This document shows positions 43,325 through 52,097 of a DNA stretch of 64,000 bases, piece by piece. Source of the stretch: Alsobacter ponti (GTDB lineage: Bacteria; Pseudomonadota; Alphaproteobacteria; Rhizobiales; Beijerinckiaceae); the NCBI RefSeq assembly GCF_024294805.1, contig NZ_JANCLU010000006.1, positions 154,987 through 218,986 on the forward strand, in the 5' to 3' direction. Positions within the stretch are counted from its first letter, which is position 1, and each line of letters opens with the position of its first letter. Made by a program: the position numbers and the translations under genes. Below the pieces are notes generated by a model, which was not told the DNA's origin, did not search any database, and worked only from the letters and a program-made list of their open reading frames with translations.

Positions 43325-44446
43325 ATGCGCATCGCCGAGATCAAGACCTATCCGCTCGCCATGCCGATTGCGCCGGGCGAGCACCGCACCGCCTGGGGCG
43401 AATACACGTCGATCGGCATCGTGCTCGTCGCGATCCGCACCACCGACGGGATCGTCGGATATGGCGAGGCGCTGAGCCGCAAGAATCCGCGTTCGTCCGC
43501 GCTCCTGATCGACGAGCTCTACGCCCCGTTGCTGCTGGGCCAGGACCCGTTCCTGGTGGACCGCCACTGGGAGACGATGTTCCGGCAGATGAGCGGCCGC
43601 GCCGGCGGCATGGCGATGGAGGCCATCGCGGCGCTCGACATCGCGCTCTGGGACGTGATGGGCCGGGCGCTCGGCCAGCCGCTTCATCGCTTGCTCGGCG
43701 GCATGGGGCGCGAGCGCGTCGCGTGCTACGGCTCGGCGGTCTCGTGGGGAGCCGAGGAGACGGCTCGCCGGCAGATCGAACAGTGCCGCGCCCAGGGGCT
43801 TCGCATGATCAAGCTGAAACTCGGCGCGCCGGCCAACGAGGCGATCGCCTGGGCGCGGCGCGTGCGCGACTGGGTGGGGCCGGGCATTGCGCTCTGCGCC
43901 GACGCCAACTGGGCCTACGACGTGGCCGACGCGGCGCGCGTCGCCGCCGCTTTGCACGAGTTGGACTTCGTCTGGCTGGAGGAGCCGCTGATCCCTGAGG
44001 ACGTCGCGGGTTACGCGCGCCTCGCGGCCAAGAGCATGATCCGCCTCGCCGCCGGCGAAAGCGAGCACGTCGGCATGATCGCGCGCGACCTCATCGCGTC
44101 GGGGGCCATCGGCGTGTTCCAGCCGGATTGCGCGCGCGCCGGCGGGCTCACCGAAACCCGCCGCATGGCCCTGCTGGCGCACGCCTACAACGTGGCCTAC
44201 GCCCCGCACGTCGGGGGCGGCGGCGCGGTGAGCGCGGCGGCCAACCTGCACCTGGCGGCGGCGATGCCGAATTTCCTCACCTACGAGTGCATGATCTTTC
44301 CGAGCCCGCTGCGCGCCGAGCTGTCGACCGAGAAGGTCGCCGATTCCGCCGCCCTCGTGGACGGCGAGGTCGTCGTGCCGACGGGGCCGGGCCTGGGGCT
44401 CGAGATTGATTTCGAGACCGTGGAGCGGTTCCTCGTCCGGCCGTGA
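43325..44446 (+). CDS. Mandelate racemase/muconate lactonizing enzyme family protein (MR subgroup)
   Basis: This 373-residue enolase-superfamily enzyme has metal ligands D193 (A-D-A-N-W), E219 (L-E-E-P) and E245 (A-G-E-S-E). Bases are the K163-L-K165 pair and the D268/H295 dyad (Q-P-D-C and A-P-H-V-G-G-G). These match mandelate racemase one to one in order and nearly in number, so it belongs to the MR subgroup that dehydrates or racemises sugar acids and alpha-hydroxy acids. A GGGAGG site precedes the ATG. Its neighbours (sugar importer, FAD oxidoreductases, SDR) favour an acid-sugar dehydratase over a mandelate enzyme. Confidence 0.9.
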   Translation: MRIAEIKTYPLAMPIAPGEHRTAWGEYTSIGIVLVAIRTTDGIVGYGEALSRKNPRSSALLIDELYAPLLLGQDPFLVDRHWETMFRQMSGRAGGMAMEAIAALDIALWDVMGRALGQPLHRLLGGMGRERVACYGSAVSWGAEETARRQIEQCRAQGLRMIKLKLGAPANEAIAWARRVRDWVGPGIALCADANWAYDVADAARVAAALHELDFVWLEEPLIPEDVAGYARLAAKSMIRLAAGESEHVGMIARDLIASGAIGVFQPDCARAGGLTETRRMALLAHAYNVAYAPHVGGGGAVSAAANLHLAAAMPNFLTYECMIFPSPLRAELSTEKVADSAALVDGEVVVPTGPGLGLEIDFETVERFLVRP

Positions 44447-44496
44447 GGCCGGCGGACGACGTGCTCGAGCGGGACATGACGGACGGAGGATGGATG

Positions 44497-45888
44497 ATGG
44501 CGCTGGATCGGGACTATGACGTCGTGGTGGCGGGCGCGGGCATGGCGGGCGTGGTCGCGGCCATCGCGGCCGCGCGCTCGGGCGCGCGAACCCTGCTGAC
44601 CGACCGGCTCGCCTTCCTCGGCGGCAACATGACGGCGGGCCTGCTCGGCAACTTCCTCTCCTTCCACAACATGAAGGGCGAGCAGATCACCGACGGCATC
44701 CCGCAGGAGATCGTCGACGCCTGCATCGAACTGGGCGGAGCATTCCGCGAGCACCGGGGCCATCTGCCGAACGCCTACGGCAACGCCTATTCCGTCACTC
44801 CCATCGATCCGGAAGTGCTGAAGCTGGTCACCCAGAAGCTCTGCCTGGAAGCCGGCGTCGAGCTCCTGCTCAACACCTACATCGCCGGGACCGTCACCGA
44901 GGGGCGGCGCGTCACCGCGCTGCGGATCGTCAACAAGTCCGGCGAGAGCGTGGTGCGGGCCAAGGTGTTCGTCGACGCCACCGGCGACGCCGACCTCGTC
45001 GCTAGCGCCGGCGGGCGTTTCCAACTCGGCAACGACGAGGGCCGGGTGATGTCGATCAGCCTGTTCTCGCGGCTGGGCAATGTCGATCTCGACAAGCACC
45101 TCGCCTACGTCAAGGCCAATCCCGACGAATTCATGCTGGGGGAAGACCCCTATATCGGCAAGACGAAGCGCCAGATCGCCGACGGCCTGAAGCACTGGAT
45201 GGACTATCCGCTGGTCACCGGGCACTACACCGCCGTCAAGCAGGCGCAGGCGAAAGGCGAGTTCCACAAGAACCGCCAGCGCGTGGTGTTTCAGGTCACG
45301 ACCATTCCCGGCGTCGTGGTGCTCAACGCGACCAGCCTGCTGGGCTACGACCCCACCGACGGGCAGTCGCTGACCCGCGCCGCTCTCGAAGGGCGCGAGC
45401 AGATCTTCTCCGTCTGGCGCTTCTTCCGCGACTACGTCCCTGGGTTCGACAAGTCCTTCGTGCTCGACTCCGCCGCCCTTCTCGGGGTGCGCGAGAGCCG
45501 GCGCATCGTCGGCACGCGGACGCTGACCACTGACATGTGTGTCGCCGGCCAGAAGAACGACGACGACATCGCCCGGGGCTCCTACTGCCTGGACGTCCAT
45601 CAGCCCTCGGGCGTGATCGAGCACATGCACATCCGGGACGGCGAGTCCTACGGCATTCCCTACGGCACGCTGATCCCCGAAGAGGTCGACGGCGTCATCG
45701 TCGCCGGGCGCAGCCTGGCCTCCGAACGCTTCGCCAACGGCTCGGCGCGCTGCCAGGCGCCGATCATGGGCATGGGGCAGGCGGCGGGCGTCGCCGCGGC
45801 GCTGTGCGCCGAACACGGGTTCCAGCCGCGCGAAGTCCCGGTCGGCCAATTGCGCGGCATCCTGCGCCAGCAGGGAGCGGTGGTGTGA
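44497..45888 (+). CDS. FAD-dependent oxidoreductase (FAD_oxidored type), first copy
   Basis: This 463-residue flavoprotein has an N-terminal dinucleotide motif V-V-V-A-G-A-G-M-A-G. A second conserved block is G-G-N-M-T-A-G-L-L-G, and F-V-D-A-T-G-D-A-D occurs near residue 160. R-E-S-R-R-I-V-G lies in the last third and G-V-I-V-A-G-R-S-L near residue 400. The start is taken as ATG 44497, with GGAGGA 6 bases upstream. GTG 44443, overlapping the previous stop, is an alternative that adds 18 residues. The family is common next to sugar genes, but its substrates are largely unknown. A related copy lies at 46915. Confidence 0.85.
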   Translation: MALDRDYDVVVAGAGMAGVVAAIAAARSGARTLLTDRLAFLGGNMTAGLLGNFLSFHNMKGEQITDGIPQEIVDACIELGGAFREHRGHLPNAYGNAYSVTPIDPEVLKLVTQKLCLEAGVELLLNTYIAGTVTEGRRVTALRIVNKSGESVVRAKVFVDATGDADLVASAGGRFQLGNDEGRVMSISLFSRLGNVDLDKHLAYVKANPDEFMLGEDPYIGKTKRQIADGLKHWMDYPLVTGHYTAVKQAQAKGEFHKNRQRVVFQVTTIPGVVVLNATSLLGYDPTDGQSLTRAALEGREQIFSVWRFFRDYVPGFDKSFVLDSAALLGVRESRRIVGTRTLTTDMCVAGQKNDDDIARGSYCLDVHQPSGVIEHMHIRDGESYGIPYGTLIPEEVDGVIVAGRSLASERFANGSARCQAPIMGMGQAAGVAAALCAEHGFQPREVPVGQLRGILRQQGAVV

Positions 45889-45940
45889 CGCCGCCGCCCT
45901 GCGCCTGCCGCGCCCCGCATCGGCCGTCGGGAGCCGCGCC

Positions 45941-46918
45941 GTGAGCGAGGCCGCGCAGCAGGTGGAAGGCGCCCGCGGCTTCCTTCAGAAGCTGCGCGAC
46001 CTCGGGCCGGCGCTGAGTCCCTCCGAGCAGAAGCTGGCAGCCCTCGTGCTGGCGGAATCGCAGCGCGTCACCCGCATGAGCCTCGCCGCGTTCGCCGCCG
46101 AGGCGAACGTCAGCCAGCCCACGGCGATCCGCTTCTGCCGCGCGCTGGGCTGCGATGGCTTTCCCGATTTCAAGATCCGGCTCGCCCAATCGCTGATGGT
46201 GGGCCAGCCCTTCGTGCACGGCGAGATCCGCTCGGGCGACGCGCTCGACGCGGTGGCCGACAAGATCTTCTCGTCGTCAATCGACGCGCTGCAGATGATG
46301 CGAGCCCAGCTCGACCTGACGGCCGTCGAGGCGGCGGTGTCGGCGATTTCCGCCGCCCGGCGCATCGAGCTCTTCGGCCACGGCCTGTCGAGCGTCACGG
46401 CGTTCGACGCCAACCAGAAGTTCATGCGGCTGGGCGTGCCGACGATCCACCACATCGACAGCCACCTGCAGCGCATGTCCGCCGCCACGCTGGGGCCCGG
46501 CGACGTCGCCATCGGCTTCGCCTATACGGGACGGGTGCGCGACGTGGTGCTCACCGCCAAGCTCGCCGTGGAACGTGGCGCGACGCTGATCGGCATCACC
46601 CGGTCGGACTCGCCGCTGGCGCGCATCAGCAGCATCGTCATCGGCGTCGACACGCTGGAAAACACCTTCGTCTTCGCGCCCATGACGACGCGCATGGCCC
46701 ACCTCGCAGTCGTCGACGTACTGGCGACGGCGGTGGCGATGCGCAGCGGCCCGAGCGGCCTCAAGCAGATCAGGCGCGTCAAGAACGCGCTCAGGGACCA
46801 GTGGATGGTCGGCCCGGACGACGGGCTCGGCGCGTCGGACGAGGCCGACGACCGAGCCGAGGTCGGAGTGCCCGACAAACGGCGCCGCGCGCGCCCGGAC
46901 AGGAGTGAAGAGCCGTGA
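45941..46918 (+). CDS. MurR/RpiR family transcriptional regulator
   Basis: This 325-residue regulator has an N-terminal helix-turn-helix (about residues 40-65, with A-N-V-S-Q-P-T-A-I-R-F-C-R) and a sugar-phosphate-binding SIS domain at about 120-270, including F-G-H-G-L-S-S and T-R-S-D-S-P. It lies inside the enzyme cluster between two FAD oxidoreductases and overlaps the next gene by four bases (GTGA), so it probably controls this locus in response to a phosphorylated sugar. GTG is the likely start. The last 40 residues are charged and probably flexible. Confidence 0.9.
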   Translation: MSEAAQQVEGARGFLQKLRDLGPALSPSEQKLAALVLAESQRVTRMSLAAFAAEANVSQPTAIRFCRALGCDGFPDFKIRLAQSLMVGQPFVHGEIRSGDALDAVADKIFSSSIDALQMMRAQLDLTAVEAAVSAISAARRIELFGHGLSSVTAFDANQKFMRLGVPTIHHIDSHLQRMSAATLGPGDVAIGFAYTGRVRDVVLTAKLAVERGATLIGITRSDSPLARISSIVIGVDTLENTFVFAPMTTRMAHLAVVDVLATAVAMRSGPSGLKQIRRVKNALRDQWMVGPDDGLGASDEADDRAEVGVPDKRRRARPDRSEEP

Positions 46919-48324
46919 ACGCGACCGTCTCGTACGATTACAGGCGCACGCTGCGCGTCGCCGCGCCCTATGCCGTCGTGGTGGTCGGCGGCGGCCCGGC
47001 CGGCATCGCCGCCGCCATCGCCGCGGCGCGGCAGGGCGCGCGCACGCTGCTGATCGAGCGCTACGGGTTCCTGGGCGGCAACCTGACGGCGGGTCTCGTA
47101 GGCCCGTGCATGACCTCCTATTCACTGGACGGGTCGCAGCAGCTCATCAAGGGCATCTTCGAGGAGTTCGTGCGCCGCATGGAGGCCGAGGGCGGGGCGC
47201 TGCATCCTTCCGGCATCCCGGCCGGAAGCGCCTATTGCGGCTTCATCGAGCACGGCCACGACAAGGTGACTCCGTTCGAGCCCGAGGCCGCCAAGATCGT
47301 CGCGTTGCGCATGTGCCGAGAGGCGGGCGTCGAACTGCTGTTCCACACGTTCGTGGTCGACGCGCTGACCGAGGAAGGGCCCGAGGGCCGGCGGCGCGTC
47401 AGCGGCCTCGTCTGCGCATCGAAGAGCGGCCTGCATGTCCAGCCCGCCGGCGTCGTGGTGGACTGCTCCGCCGATGGCGATGTGGCGGCTCTGTCCGGCG
47501 TCGGCATCGAGATCGGCCGCGAAGGCGACGGGCTGATGCAGCCCATGACCATGTTCTTCCGTGTCAGCCATGTCGACGACGCCGTTGTCGAGGCGTATGT
47601 GCGCTCGCACCCCGAGGATTACCGTCCCTATGCCTCGATCATCGCAAAGGCGCGGGAGGAAGGACGATTTACCATCCCGCGCAAGGGCGTGGGCCTGTAC
47701 AAGACGCTGCAACCGGGCGTGTGGCGCATCAATACGACGCGCATTCTCAAGCGCGACGGCGTCGACGCCGCCGACCTCACGGCCGCCGAGATCGAGGGGC
47801 GCGAGCAGGTGTTCACGCTGCTGCGCTTCTTCCGCGAGAACCTGCCCGGGTTCGAGAACTGCCAGCTTCTCGACACCGCCACGCAAATCGGCGTGCGGGA
47901 GACGCGGCGCATCGTCGGCGAATACACGCTGACGCTGGCGGACCTGCAGAGCGGCCGGCGCTTCGACGATGTCGTGGCGCTGTGCGGATATCCGGTCGAC
48001 ATCCACGACCCGACAGGGGCGGGGGGCGGCGTCGCCGAGGCTCCGCCGACCGCCAACGCCTACGAGATTCCCTATCGCGTCATGGTGCCGCGCGCGGTCG
48101 ACGGCCTGCTCGTCGCCGGGCGGTCCGTTTCCTGCACCCACGAGGCGCTGGGGGCCATCCGCGTGATGCCGCCCTGCTTCGCCATGGGCGAGGCGGCCGG
48201 CGCGGCGGCGGCGATGAGCGCGGCGGGCAATACGCCGCCCCGCCACGTCGACATGGGCGCGCTGCATCGCCGGCTTGTCGAGGCGGGCGCGTATCTGGGA
48301 GACGACCGGCCCGGTCCGGCCTGA
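46915..48324 (+). CDS. FAD-dependent oxidoreductase (FAD_oxidored type), second copy
   Basis: This 469-residue flavoprotein is related to the one at 44497. It has V-V-V-V-G-G-G-P-A-G, then G-G-N-L-T-A-G-L-V-G. V-V-D-C-S-A-D-G-D occurs in the middle, R-E-T-R-R-I-V-G in the last third, and G-L-L-V-A-G-R-S-V near the end. The two copies share block order but differ widely between blocks, suggesting old duplication and different substrates. The GTG overlaps the regulator stop (GTGA), and the next gene starts at its own stop (TGATG). Confidence 0.87.
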   Translation: MNATVSYDYRRTLRVAAPYAVVVVGGGPAGIAAAIAAARQGARTLLIERYGFLGGNLTAGLVGPCMTSYSLDGSQQLIKGIFEEFVRRMEAEGGALHPSGIPAGSAYCGFIEHGHDKVTPFEPEAAKIVALRMCREAGVELLFHTFVVDALTEEGPEGRRRVSGLVCASKSGLHVQPAGVVVDCSADGDVAALSGVGIEIGREGDGLMQPMTMFFRVSHVDDAVVEAYVRSHPEDYRPYASIIAKAREEGRFTIPRKGVGLYKTLQPGVWRINTTRILKRDGVDAADLTAAEIEGREQVFTLLRFFRENLPGFENCQLLDTATQIGVRETRRIVGEYTLTLADLQSGRRFDDVVALCGYPVDIHDPTGAGGGVAEAPPTANAYEIPYRVMVPRAVDGLLVAGRSVSCTHEALGAIRVMPPCFAMGEAAGAAAAMSAAGNTPPRHVDMGALHRRLVEAGAYLGDDRPGPA

Positions 48325-49238
48325 TGCGCGCGGCCGCCCCCGACGCCGGCCCGTCGCGCCCGGTTCTGGGGGCGACGCAGGCCGTCGCCGCCAATGTCGC
48401 CGGCGTGATCATGAACACGATGTTCAAGCTCATCGTGATCCTGCCCGCGTCGGAAGTGATCGTGCTGCGCTCGTTGTGCGCGCTCGCTCCGCTGCTGCTC
48501 TTCCAGCGCTGGGAACGGGCGCGCTTTCCCGCGCCGCGCGACCGCGCCTCGTTGTCCCTGGTGTGGGCGAGAGCCGCGTGCGAGGCGGGCGCGACTCTCT
48601 GGCTCATCATCGCGTTGGGCTCGGCCTCGGTCACCTTCGTCATCTCGGTCGGCCTGACGCTGCCCCTGCTGGTGACACTGATCGGCGTCTTCGCCTTCGG
48701 CGAAAGGGCGGGCGCGCGGGTCTGGCTCGGCGTGGCGGCCGGGTTCGGCGGGGCGCTGCTCGTCGTCCAGCCGGGCGGCGGCGCGACCCCGCTCGGGATC
48801 GCCTCCGCCTGCGCCGCTGCGATATGCTATGCGGCGCGCGACGGCGTCACCCGGCGTCTCGGCGGCCGCTACGGTCCGCTCTTCCTCACCGCCACCGCCA
48901 ACGCGGCGACGCTGGTGGTTGGACTGGCGCTGGCCGTGCAGGGAGGCTGGCGGGCGCTGGACCTGCACCAGACCGGCTACATGGCCGTGGCCATCGCGGG
49001 TTTTCTCGCCAGCAACATCTTCATGACGGCGGCGGTGCAGAATGCCGGGCTCGTTCTGTCGGGAGTCTTCCGGTACTCGGCCGTGCCCGCGGCGCTCGCC
49101 GTCGACTATCTCGTCTTCGCCGTCGTGCCCGACGGGCAGGCGTTGGCCGGCACCGCGATCGTCATCGCGAGCGGCCTGATGGTGTCGCTGCGCCGCCGCG
49201 AGCGGCCGTTGCCGAGCCTCGCCGCGGGACGCGACTGA
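48324..49238 (+). CDS. EamA/DMT family transporter
   Basis: This 304-residue protein has about ten membrane segments in two EamA halves, each with a conserved acidic/proline pattern; G-V-F-A-F-G-E-R-A is visible near residue 126. Members export metabolites or take up sugars, amino acids or drugs. The ATG at 48324 overlaps the previous stop by one base (TGATG), so it belongs to the locus C enzyme operon. It may export an intermediate of the pathway. The direction and substrate are unknown. Confidence 0.86.
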   Translation: MRAAAPDAGPSRPVLGATQAVAANVAGVIMNTMFKLIVILPASEVIVLRSLCALAPLLLFQRWERARFPAPRDRASLSLVWARAACEAGATLWLIIALGSASVTFVISVGLTLPLLVTLIGVFAFGERAGARVWLGVAAGFGGALLVVQPGGGATPLGIASACAAAICYAARDGVTRRLGGRYGPLFLTATANAATLVVGLALAVQGGWRALDLHQTGYMAVAIAGFLASNIFMTAAVQNAGLVLSGVFRYSAVPAALAVDYLVFAVVPDGQALAGTAIVIASGLMVSLRRRERPLPSLAAGRD

Positions 49239-49330
49239 GCCGCGAGCACCGGCCAGGCGGTGCGCGAATTCGACCTTCTACCCTTCGCCGCCGCCGCGAA
49301 CCCTCGGCCCGTCGCCGCCGTTGAGGGGGC

Positions 49331-50083
49331 GTGCCATGGAAACCGTGCAGAACACTCGCCTCTCTCGCGCTCGCCGCGTTCGTCTCGTCTGGCGCGCCCT
49401 GTCGCGCGGGCGAAACTCGCGCTGCGATCCCCTTGCCGCCCGAGCGACCGCCCGAGTTCGGGGGAGTTCAACCCAAGCCTGCGGTGGAAGGGGAAAAGAA
49501 GGGCCCGGCAGGCGCGGGCGAGGCGACCGAGGCCGCGCTGCCCGAGGGCGAAATCGCCTGCCGCAAGCGGCTCGAAGACATGAAGGTCGTGTTCCGACCG
49601 CTGCCGGCCATCGTCGAGGGCGATTGCGGCGCGCCCGCGCCCTTGCAGGTCAGCCGGCTTCCCGGGGACGTTTCGGTGGGCGAGGGGACCAGGCTGACCT
49701 GCGACGCGACGGAGGCGCTGGCGCGGTGGGCGCGCGACAGTGTCGCGCCCCAGGCCGAGAGCCTGCTCCAAAAAAAGGTCACCGGGTTGCTGATCGGCGT
49801 CAGCTACGAGTGCCGGGGGCGCAATCGCGACCCCAAGGCCAAGCTGAGCGAACACGCCTTCGCCAACGGGGTGGACCTCTCCGGCTTCGCGTTGGAGGGG
49901 AAGACGACGATCAGCGTCGGCAAGACGGCGCCGGAAAGCGCCGAGGAAAAGTTCGTCGCCACCGTGCGGAAGTCTGCCTGCGACGCTTTCACCACCGTGC
50001 TCGGACCCGGTGTCGAGGCCCACGACGACCATCTGCATCTCGACATGCGCCGCCGCAGCCGGGGCTACCGGCTCTGCCAGTAG
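49331..50083 (+). CDS. Extensin-like C-terminal domain protein
   Basis: This 250-residue exported protein has a short signal peptide (residues 1-26) and a Pro-rich linker with many P-E-R-P-like steps (30-65). The C-terminal ExtensinC domain (about 75-250) has paired cysteines (E-G-D-C-G, L-T-C-D-A, Y-E-C-R-G, S-A-C-D-A, R-L-C-Q) and the motif D-D-H-L-H-L-D near the end. The gene starts at GTG 49331 after GAGGGGG. Family members act in the envelope of alphaproteobacteria with an uncertain, possibly peptidase-like, role. Confidence 0.83.
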   Translation: MPWKPCRTLASLALAAFVSSGAPCRAGETRAAIPLPPERPPEFGGVQPKPAVEGEKKGPAGAGEATEAALPEGEIACRKRLEDMKVVFRPLPAIVEGDCGAPAPLQVSRLPGDVSVGEGTRLTCDATEALARWARDSVAPQAESLLQKKVTGLLIGVSYECRGRNRDPKAKLSEHAFANGVDLSGFALEGKTTISVGKTAPESAEEKFVATVRKSACDAFTTVLGPGVEAHDDHLHLDMRRRSRGYRLCQ

Positions 50084-50143
50084 GGAGGGGAACGCCGGCC
50101 TGCGGCGCTGGTTGATATGCGGCAAGAACAACTCGGAGCCCGC

Positions 50144-51142
50144 ATGCGCCCGACCGTCCGCACAGCCGCAGGCCTGCTTGCCGTTTGCTTGCTCGCCTCG
50201 GCCCCCGCCGTGGCCGCCGGCCTCAAGCCGCAGGACATCGAAACCGCCGCTCGTCCCGGCCGGACGAAGGGCTGGGACCCGGCCCTGGTGCGGGTGCAGG
50301 TGGTGCTCGACCGGCTGCGCTACGGCCCCGGCGTGATCGACGGCCATGGCGGAGACAATCTCGACGCCGCCATCGCGTCGTTCCAGCGCGCCCGCGGCCT
50401 GCGCGAGTCCGGCAGGCTGGATCGCGCCACCTACGACGCCATCGTCGCCGCCACCGACCGGCCCATCCTGACTTCCTACGAGGTGACGCAGGCCGACGTG
50501 AAGGGACCGTTCGTGAAGCGGATTCCGCCCGGCCTCGAGGGGATGGCGAAGCTGAAGCGCGTCGGCTACCGCAGCGCCCGCGAGGAGCTGGCCGAGCGCT
50601 TCCACATCGACGAGCGCCTTCTCGCGGCGCTGAACCCCGGCGCGCGCTTCGACAAGGCCGGCGTCACCCTGACCGTGCCGGACGTCGCCCGCGACAAGCT
50701 TACGCTCAAGGGGTCTCGGGTCGAGGTGCTGAAGGGCGAGAAGCGCGTGCGGCTGCTCGACGAGACGGGGCAGGTCGCCGCCGAGTTCCCCGCCTCCGTC
50801 GGCAGCGAGCAGAAGCCCGCGCCGAGCGGGGAGTTCGTCGTCAAGGCGGTCGTGCCGAACCCGTCCTATACCTACAACCCGGAGTTCAAGTTCAAGGGCG
50901 TCAAGGCGACGAAGCCGTTCGAGGTGCCTCCCGGGCCGAACGGCCCGGTGGGCGCCGTGTGGATCGACCTCTCGGCCGACACCTACGGCATCCACGGCGT
51001 CGCGGACCCTGCCCGCATCGGCAGGGCTTTTTCGAACGGCTGCGTGCGCCTGACCAACTGGGACGCGCTCGACCTCGCCGCGATGGTCTCGAAGGGGACG
51101 CCAGTCGCCTTCATCGAGCCGATGGCGACCTCCGCGCGCTGA
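50144..51142 (+). CDS. L,D-transpeptidase (YkuD domain) with N-terminal peptidoglycan-binding region
   Basis: This protein of about 332 residues has a signal peptide (1-24, ending A-V-A-A) and a peptidoglycan-binding-like repeat near residues 40-110 (Q-V-V-L-D-R-L-R-Y-G-P-G). A LysM-like segment lies near 140-180, and the YkuD catalytic domain is C-terminal. The active-site motif is H-G-V-A-D-P followed by S-N-G-C-V-R-L-T-N. It cross-links peptidoglycan through 3-3 bonds in the periplasm. ATG 50144 follows GGAG; an in-frame ATG at 50117 would add nine residues. Confidence 0.9.
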   Translation: MRPTVRTAAGLLAVCLLASAPAVAAGLKPQDIETAARPGRTKGWDPALVRVQVVLDRLRYGPGVIDGHGGDNLDAAIASFQRARGLRESGRLDRATYDAIVAATDRPILTSYEVTQADVKGPFVKRIPPGLEGMAKLKRVGYRSAREELAERFHIDERLLAALNPGARFDKAGVTLTVPDVARDKLTLKGSRVEVLKGEKRVRLLDETGQVAAEFPASVGSEQKPAPSGEFVVKAVVPNPSYTYNPEFKFKGVKATKPFEVPPGPNGPVGAVWIDLSADTYGIHGVADPARIGRAFSNGCVRLTNWDALDLAAMVSKGTPVAFIEPMATSAR

Positions 51143-51317
51143 CAGAGCACCTCACCAATCCTGCGCCTCCCTGAACCGGTCGCCCGCGCGATTGCCGTTC
51201 GGCAAATCGCGTTAACGACGTCCTTCGCCTGTCCCCACCCCGCAGGAACCGCGCCCGCGCGCATCGAGTCGACCTGACGCGACGATCGACCGGGGCCAGG
51301 GCGGAGGGACTTCCGGC

Positions 51318-51446
51318 GTGCTCGGATTGTTCAGGGACATCGACCTGTCGTCGTGGTTCGGCGCCGGAGTGGTGGTCGTCGCGACCCTGCTCGTCCTCGC
51401 CTACATCCTCGTCCAGGTGGAGCGCGGCGGCGGCCCTCGATCGTAG
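51318..51446 (+). CDS. Small single-span membrane protein (42 residues), unannotated type
   Basis: This short frame is not covered by any larger gene. GTG at 51318 has GGAGGG 8-9 bases upstream. The product has a charged start (L-F-R-D-I-D), a hydrophobic span (about residues 14-32: G-A-G-V-V-V-V-A-T-L-L-V-L-A-Y-I-L-V) and a basic, Gly-rich tail. This is the layout of a tiny membrane protein. I do not recognise a family. It sits in the gap between the transpeptidase gene and tRNA-Asn, so it could also be chance. Confidence 0.5.
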   Translation: MLGLFRDIDLSSWFGAGVVVVATLLVLAYILVQVERGGGPRS

Positions 51447-51476
51447 CGTCGGGGCAGGGCGTCGCGAATACGGCAA

Positions 51477-51498
51477 AGCGCCTCTCGCGAGGGGCTTT
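51477..51498 (-). terminator. Weak terminator-like hairpin after tRNA-Asn
   Basis: AGCGCCTC (51477-51484) can pair with GAGGGGCT (51489-51496) with one mismatch and a 4-base loop. On the minus strand it lies about 30 bases downstream of tRNA-Asn and is followed by TTT. The T-run is short in both directions, so termination may be partial. Confidence 0.42.
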
Positions 51499-51525
51499 CG
51501 TGCGCGTTCGAATGTTTGGAAAAGC

Positions 51526-51601
51526 TGGCTCCCCGAGCAGGACTCGAACCTGCGACCATTCGATTAACAGTCGAATGCTCTACCAACTGAGCTATCGGGG
51601 A
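51526..51601 (-). tRNA. trnN: tRNA-Asn (anticodon GTT)
   Basis: On the minus strand the sequence folds as a complete cloverleaf. The acceptor stem is TCCCCGA with TCGGGGA, the D arm contains AGCTCAGTTGGTAGAGC, and the anticodon arm TTCGACTGTTAATCGAA gives anticodon GTT. The T arm is GCAGGTTCGAGTCCTGC, followed by discriminator G and an encoded CCA. It is 76 bases with CCA. It is the only tRNA on this strand here. Confidence 0.95.
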
Positions 51602-51776
51602 CCGTCGGCGAGAGGGTGGATACATCGCGTCGGCGTCGGGCGCAAGTCGTCGGTCGGGAAAAATTCGGCCCCCGCCGAAGTTTGTCGACCCGCCTCGAAA
51701 GCCGTTGCCGAACGCCCCCAGACTGCGCTAAGCAGGCGCGCCGGCGACGGGGGATGCCCCCTTTCGCAGTCACGAA

Positions 51777-51850
51777 GGCCTCGTGGCGGAGTGGTTACGC
51801 AGAGGACTGCAAATCCTTGCACCCCGGTTCGATTCCGGGCGAGGCCTCCA
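51777..51850 (+). tRNA. trnC: tRNA-Cys (anticodon GCA)
   Basis: The acceptor stem GGCCTCG (51777-51783) pairs with CGAGGCC (51840-51846), followed by T and an encoded CCA. The anticodon arm GGACTGCAAATCC gives anticodon GCA. The T arm CCGGTTCGATTCCGG is perfect and the D arm is short, as usual for bacterial tRNA-Cys. Its length is 74 bases with CCA. Confidence 0.95.
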
Positions 51851-52097
51851 TCTCTTTCTGACAGCGCGTGATGTCCCGTTCATGGCTTGCATCCAGCTTT
51901 AAGCCCGCCGCGCGGCTCGCGCTGGCCGGATCATGCCTGATCAGGCGAAAGTCTCAGGACAATTCGGGCGATTCCGAGGGCCGGGGCCCCGTCCGGGGCC
52001 GCCGCGCCGCTTGCGTTTTGGCCTCTGTTGGCAGAAAAGGCGGTCCGTGATCGTTCCGCTTCCGCCGAGAGCGGAAGCCCGGCTTCCGGAGACTGAC

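Noticed and set aside
43185-43475. Open frame of 96 residues with an SD-like AGGAGGT upstream
   Set aside because: The SD-like sequence is 16 bases from the ATG, too far, and the frame overlaps the start of the recognised racemase-type gene with an implausible Arg/Ser/Pro-rich product.
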